The translations under genes and the position numbers were made by a program. From Larkinella humicola (lineage in GTDB: Bacteria; Bacteroidota; Bacteroidia; Cytophagales; Spirosomataceae): a stretch of 64,000 nt of DNA. The DNA lies in assembly GCF_008727875.1 (NCBI RefSeq), contig NZ_VTWS01000002.1, forward strand, positions 682,001 through 746,000, given 5' to 3'. The stretch's first letter is position 1; each line of letters starts with the position of its first letter. Below, piece after piece: positions 63,201-64,000 of the stretch. The notes below the pieces were generated by a model. It did not search any database. It worked only from the letters and a program-made list of their open reading frames with translations, and was not told where the DNA came from.

Positions 63201-63638
63201 ATGACGCATCCCTCCGATCACCGGGCTTATTTTTTTAAGATTGACACGACCATCAAGAAAATTCGGAATGCGCTCCAGAAGCAGTTCAACGAAACCGGTT
63301 TTGACTTGACCGTCGATCAATGGGTGCTCATCGATCACCTCTACCGCAACCCCGGTATCAGCCAGAATGTACTGGCCGACCTGACAACGAAGGACGCGCC
63401 AACCGTGACCCGGATGATTGATCTGCTCTGCAAAAAAGGACTGACCGAACGACGCATGGCCGAAGAAGACCGCCGGAAATTTCTGATTTTTCTGACCCCC
63501 GAAGGCCAGACCAAATACGACGAAGTGTTGCCCACGGTGGTCGATATTCGCCGGAAAGGCTGGGGCGACCTGAGCGAAGAAGATTACCAGCATTTCGTCC
63601 GCATCATGGATTCGATTTACAACAACATCAGTGAATGA
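63201..63638 (+). CDS. MarR-family transcriptional regulator
   Basis: 145 residues, a winged helix-turn-helix dimer: DLTVDQWVLIDHLYRNPGISQNVLADLTTKDAPTVTRMIDLLCKKGLTERRMAEEDRRKFLIFLTPEGQ. The recognition helix and the wing (EEDRRKFLIFLT) are clear. Upstream in-frame ATGs (63132, 63147) would add residues unlike the family, so 63201 is preferred. Its gene lies between phhA and fahA, and its stop overlaps the fahA start (ATGA). It is probably the local regulator of the phenylalanine/tyrosine catabolic genes, responding to an intermediate; that is inference. Confidence 0.9.
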   Translation: MTHPSDHRAYFFKIDTTIKKIRNALQKQFNETGFDLTVDQWVLIDHLYRNPGISQNVLADLTTKDAPTVTRMIDLLCKKGLTERRMAEEDRRKFLIFLTPEGQTKYDEVLPTVVDIRRKGWGDLSEEDYQHFVRIMDSIYNNISE

Positions 63639-64000
63639 CCCTCCCTTACGGCCTATTCAGCACCGACGGTTCCAGCCCCCGCTTGGGCGTCCGGCTTGAC
63701 AACCAGATTCTTGATCTGGAAATGGTCGGTCGGCTCGGTTTTTTCGATGACCTTTCGTTCGATCTGGCGGTATTCAAAAAATCAGTTCTGAATGATTTCA
63801 TGGCGTTGGGAAAACCCGTTTGTCGGACCATTCGCCAGCGTCTGATCGACTTGCTGACCGATCCGGAAAAACCGCTCGAAGCCTTTGCCGACTTCGTGCT
63901 GATCGATGCCGAAGCCGCAACGCTCCACCTGCCGATTCGCATTGGTGATTACACGGATTTTTACGCCAGCGAAGAACACGCCAGCAATGTGGGCCGGATG
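63635..64000 (+). CDS. fahA: Fumarylacetoacetase, N-terminal part, cut by window edge
   Basis: 122 codons to the edge, starting at ATG 63635 that overlaps the MarR stop (ATGA). The N-terminal SH3-like domain of fumarylacetoacetase is seen in LPYGLFSTDGSSPRLGVRLDNQILDL. The visible end DYTDFYASEEHASNVGRM carries the metal-site Asp and His region of the catalytic domain (DYTDFY, EHASNVG). It hydrolyses fumarylacetoacetate to fumarate and acetoacetate, the last step of tyrosine catabolism. Maleylacetoacetate isomerase is not in view. Confidence 0.92.
   Translation, partial: MTLPYGLFSTDGSSPRLGVRLDNQILDLEMVGRLGFFDDLSFDLAVFKKSVLNDFMALGKPVCRTIRQRLIDLLTDPEKPLEAFADFVLIDAEAATLHLPIRIGDYTDFYASEEHASNVGRM

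Overview
This window looks like chromosome from a Bacteroidota bacterium of the order Cytophagales, of the Spirosoma/Larkinella kind. The basis is two SusC/SusD pairs, a Por/type IX secretion sorting domain, the Bacteroidota-type families DUF2851, DUF6134 and DUF6807, a menaquinone gene (menA), and many upstream boxes fitting the Bacteroidota -7 consensus TAnnTTTG with little Shine-Dalgarno signal. The genus is inferred from protein style only. No rRNA, tRNA, CRISPR array, prophage or intact insertion sequence was recognised.

Layout. 1-4.1 kb: the start of a lipoprotein gene cut by the left edge, an orphan LytTR response regulator, an amino-acid permease and a diheme cytochrome c. 4.1-17 kb: a secreted GH20 hexosaminidase, a DUF6134 protein, then a SusC-SusD-esterase-CocE hydrolase series and an Asp-box sialidase-like protein. 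17-29 kb: an anti-sigma/sigma pair and housekeeping genes (ileS, Asp/Glu racemase, menA, glutathione peroxidase, argS), with two lineage-specific secreted or outer-membrane proteins. 29.4-31.6 kb: an AraC-type regulator, a 142-residue protein carrying four R-[IF]-[WI]-[FV] tetrads, a terminator-like hairpin, and a radical SAM/SPASM enzyme. I read this as a probable undescribed RiPP cassette, and it is the most interesting object here. 31.6-42.5 kb: an apiosidase-like hydrolase, a degenerate Sua5, a CCA-adding enzyme, a DUF892 stress protein, DUF2851, pyrF, rfbC, a CpsB-like protein that has lost metal ligands, a PfpI protein and two small unknowns.

42.7-53.1 kb (minus strand): a polysaccharide-utilisation-like block of FecR, SusC, SusD, TIM-barrel isomerase, DUF1080 3-keto-disaccharide hydrolase, Gfo/Idh/MocA oxidoreductase and DUF6807. 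Together these suggest periplasmic oxidation and cleavage of glycosides through 3-keto intermediates. 53.3-59.7 kb: two tandem CAP-domain proteins, an acyl-CoA ligase, a small secreted protein and a sugar-nucleotidyltransferase-like enzyme. 59.9-64 kb: a phenylalanine/tyrosine catabolic operon hmgA-hppD-phhA-marR-fahA, with fahA cut by the right edge.

The intergenic spaces hold many strong inverted repeats. One family shares the core CCCC-TRA-AGGGG (five copies). Others are long, almost perfect hairpins built from different sequences, with arms up to 41 bp and no mismatch, several of them lying between genes of what look like single operons.
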